A stretch of DNA of 8,103 bases, taken from Proteiniphilum sp. Its GTDB lineage: Bacteria > Bacteroidota > Bacteroidia > Bacteroidales > Dysgonomonadaceae. Position 1 is the stretch's first letter; each line of letters opens with the position of its first letter. Positions 7,065 to 8,103 of this stretch are shown piece by piece. Location of the stretch: contig JAAYFB010000381.1 of assembly GCA_012728465.1 (NCBI GenBank), forward strand, positions 1 to 8,103, given 5' to 3'. The position numbers and the translations under genes are program-made. The notes beneath the pieces were generated by a model. It did not search any database, was not told the origin of the DNA, and was given only the letters and a program-made list of their open reading frames with translations.

Positions 7065-7373
7065 ATTAAATTTTTTTATATTAAACTTTATTCGGAAGGA
7101 AACCAGTATGTGCTGCGAGGAATCACGCCTGATTCCACTTCTCTATTACGAAATTAGTAATTATTTTGTTATTGTGCAAATATTTAGGGATGAAGATTAT
7201 GTTAAAAATAGTATTTTCTAGATTTTATTTAGATTGTATTTTTATTCTTTCGAAAGTATGAGATGGGGGTAATAATTAATATTGTAGATGAATATCAAAA
7301 TAGCATGTTTTATGGGTTTAAGATGTTGGTATGTAGTCTATTGGCCCGGTTTTAGGTGATGCAAGTTTTTGAT
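7065..7373. other. AT-rich intergenic region upstream of the DUF6261-like gene
   Basis: There is no supported gene on either strand. The region should contain the minus-strand promoter for the gene starting at 7064. The best candidate -7 element is AATATTTG on the minus strand (complement of 7177-7184), one mismatch from TANNTTTG, with no good -33 partner. It contains a short hairpin (7119-7136) and a 10-bp palindrome CTTTCGAAAG (7247-7256). Confidence 0.55.
7119..7136 (-). promoter_or_regulatory. Short perfect hairpin in the leader of the DUF6261-like gene
   Basis: The perfect 7-bp arms GGAATCA (7119-7125) and TGATTCC (7130-7136) surround the 4-nt loop CGCC. The hairpin is 54 bp upstream of the ATG at 7064, so it would lie in the 5' untranslated RNA if transcription starts near 7170. 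It is GC-richer than its surroundings. It could affect mRNA stability or translation, or be a protein-binding palindrome. Confidence 0.3.
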
Positions 7374-7620
7374 CTGAAAAGTTTTTCAGCCCATTTTCCG
7401 TACGGAAAGTATCTCTGAAAAGTTTTTTAGCCTTACTTTCCGCACGGAAAGTAACCCTGAAAAGTTTTTCAGCCTATTTTCCGCACGGAAAGTAGCTCTG
7501 AAAAGTTTTATAGGCCATTTTCCGTACGGAAAGTAGCTCTGAAAAGTTTTATAGCCTATTTTCCGTATGACATGGATCCCTCAAAAACATTTCAGACCTG
7601 TTCTCCGAGTATAAATCCGA
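7374..7620. repeat. Tandem array of about six 41-bp palindrome-bearing units
   Basis: Units begin at 7374, 7415, 7457, 7498, 7539 and 7580; the period is 41 bp, once 42. Each begins CTGAAAAGTTTT except the last (CTCAAAAACATT). Units 1-4 end in CCG(T/C)ACGGAAAGTA. Two symmetric modules alternate: CTGAAAA-GT-TTTTCAG (perfect in units 1 and 3) and a palindrome centred on CCGTACGG or CCGCACGG. In unit 2 the second module has 10-bp perfect arms, TTACTTTCCG (7433-7442) and CGGAAAGTAA (7445-7454). Unit 5 loses its second palindrome after CCGTA, and unit 6 is recognisable but degenerate. The period is not a multiple of three and no frame is open across it, so it is non-coding. It is not CRISPR: units are contiguous with no unique spacers. 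Confidence 0.9.
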
Positions 7621-7628
7621 GTATAAAA
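7605..7628. repeat. 12-bp tandem duplication CCGAGTATAAA(T/A)
   Basis: CCGAGTATAAAT (7605-7616) is followed directly by CCGAGTATAAAA (7617-7628). It overlaps the degenerate right end of the 41-bp array, so it marks slippage or decay at that boundary. Confidence 0.6.
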
Positions 7629-7746
7629 GTATTTTTATGATGCTTTATCTATGTTGTCAATTCTTAAAAAAGTATTTTATGATACAAGCTGAACTGAATG
7701 GATGACCTCAAAATGATTCAAGACAATTTTCTGTTGGTTATGTATC
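7621..7746. other. Short intergenic stretch between repeat array and exonuclease gene
   Basis: No gene is supported. It holds two near-identical copies of AAAAGTATTTT(T)ATGAT, at 7625-7641 and 7668-7683, 43 bp apart. I see no convincing GC-rich terminator hairpin for the exonuclease gene ending at 7747. Confidence 0.5.
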
Positions 7747-8103
7747 TCAATTATTCTTCAAATACTTCAAATATAGTTCAGCGCAAGCTCTAGCATCGCT
7801 AAGTGCATCGTGATGATTGAGCTGAATGCAGTGTGTGTGGCAAAGTGTGGCAAGACCAGCCTTGTAGATTCTGAAAGTGCATGCTTTTTTGTATTCTGGC
7901 ACGTGCATTCCGTAGTAAGCGAGCGTTTGTGCCAGTACAGGAAAATCGAATGCCATACCATTGTGTGCCACCACGGTTTGATTGGTGATGTATGGTTCGA
8001 TGATTGGCCATTTTTCGTCGAATGTGGGCTCGTAAGCAGTATCTTGTGGCGAAATGCCATGTATGGCTATAAATCGTTTCCAATAATAATTGTCGGGTGG
8101 TTG
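7747..8103 (-). CDS. DnaQ-like DEDDh 3'-5' exonuclease, C-terminal part (5' end outside window)
   Basis: The frame is open from the window edge to a TGA at 7749-7747, giving 118 residues that begin QPPDNYYW. The GTG at 7974 is an internal codon, because the family match continues upstream of it (residues 1-43, with IHGIS and PTFDEKWPIIEPYI). Visible signatures of the DnaQ/RNase T fold are motif II VAHNGMAFD (45-53) with its catalytic Asp53, and the exo III motif H98-x4-D103 within HHDALSDARACAE. The missing N-terminus would hold the DxE motif I. The protein ends right after the exonuclease fold (LKYLKNN), with no BRCT or helicase domain C-terminal to it, so it is probably a small stand-alone exonuclease. 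It likely trims 3' ends of DNA; the substrate cannot be told. It is not a polymerase epsilon subunit by any context here. Confidence 0.9.
   Translation of the reverse strand, partial: QPPDNYYWKRFIAIHGISPQDTAYEPTFDEKWPIIEPYITNQTVVAHNGMAFDFPVLAQTLAYYGMHVPEYKKACTFRIYKAGLATLCHTHCIQLNHHDALSDARACAELYLKYLKNN

Noticed and set aside
7374..7620. CRISPR array
   Set aside because: The whole 41-bp period is conserved from unit to unit, so there are no unique spacers, and no cas gene is nearby.
7972..7974. GTG as the start codon of the exonuclease gene
   Set aside because: The upstream in-frame sequence to the window edge is clearly exonuclease-family protein, so the gene begins outside the window.

Overview
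The window looks like a piece of a low-GC chromosome from the Bacteroidota, most likely order Bacteroidales. Three things point there. The RecJ, RecQ and PriA sequences match the Bacteroidota subtypes, including the long RecQ insert before the zinc cluster. Translation starts are A-rich and mostly lack Shine-Dalgarno sites. One textbook Bacteroidota promoter (TTTG, 19 bp, TATATTTG) is present. The genus cannot be fixed from this sequence.

Layout. Bases 1-1395 (+) hold the C-terminal part of priA, the replication-restart helicase, cut by the window edge. Convergent to it and 29 bp away is a minus-strand pair, recJ (5112-3379) then recQ (3362-1425), separated by 16 bp and almost certainly co-transcribed. 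RecQ unwinds DNA 3'->5' and RecJ degrades the exposed 5' strand, so together they resect ends and gaps in the RecF pathway. PriA reloads the replisome after such repair. The left 5 kb is therefore a housekeeping recombination and fork-restart block.

Bases 5113-6146 form a long AT-rich interval without a confident gene. It has two inverted repeats just upstream of recJ. It also holds a strong forward promoter (5721-5751) that drives no recognisable gene, only a leader with hairpins, very short reading frames and a 17-bp inverted repeat (5909-5991). A minus-strand intrinsic terminator (6072-6104) ends the next gene.

Bases 7064-6147 (-) encode a 305-residue protein of unknown function. It is helical, resembles the DUF6261 family of Bacteroidales, and carries a Ser/Thr/Asn/acidic low-complexity tail.

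Bases 7065-7746 are non-coding and contain the most striking element of the window: a tandem array of about six 41-bp units (7374-7620). Each good unit holds a palindrome built on CCG(T/C)ACGG and an A/T palindrome (CTGAAAA-GT-TTTTCAG) that is perfect in two units, and the array decays at its right end. The window ends in the C-terminal part of a minus-strand DnaQ-type (DEDDh) 3'-5' exonuclease (8103-7747), cut by the window edge.

No complete new defence or mobile system is visible. The candidates for something undescribed are the palindromic 41-bp array and the orphan forward transcription unit near 5721-6073.
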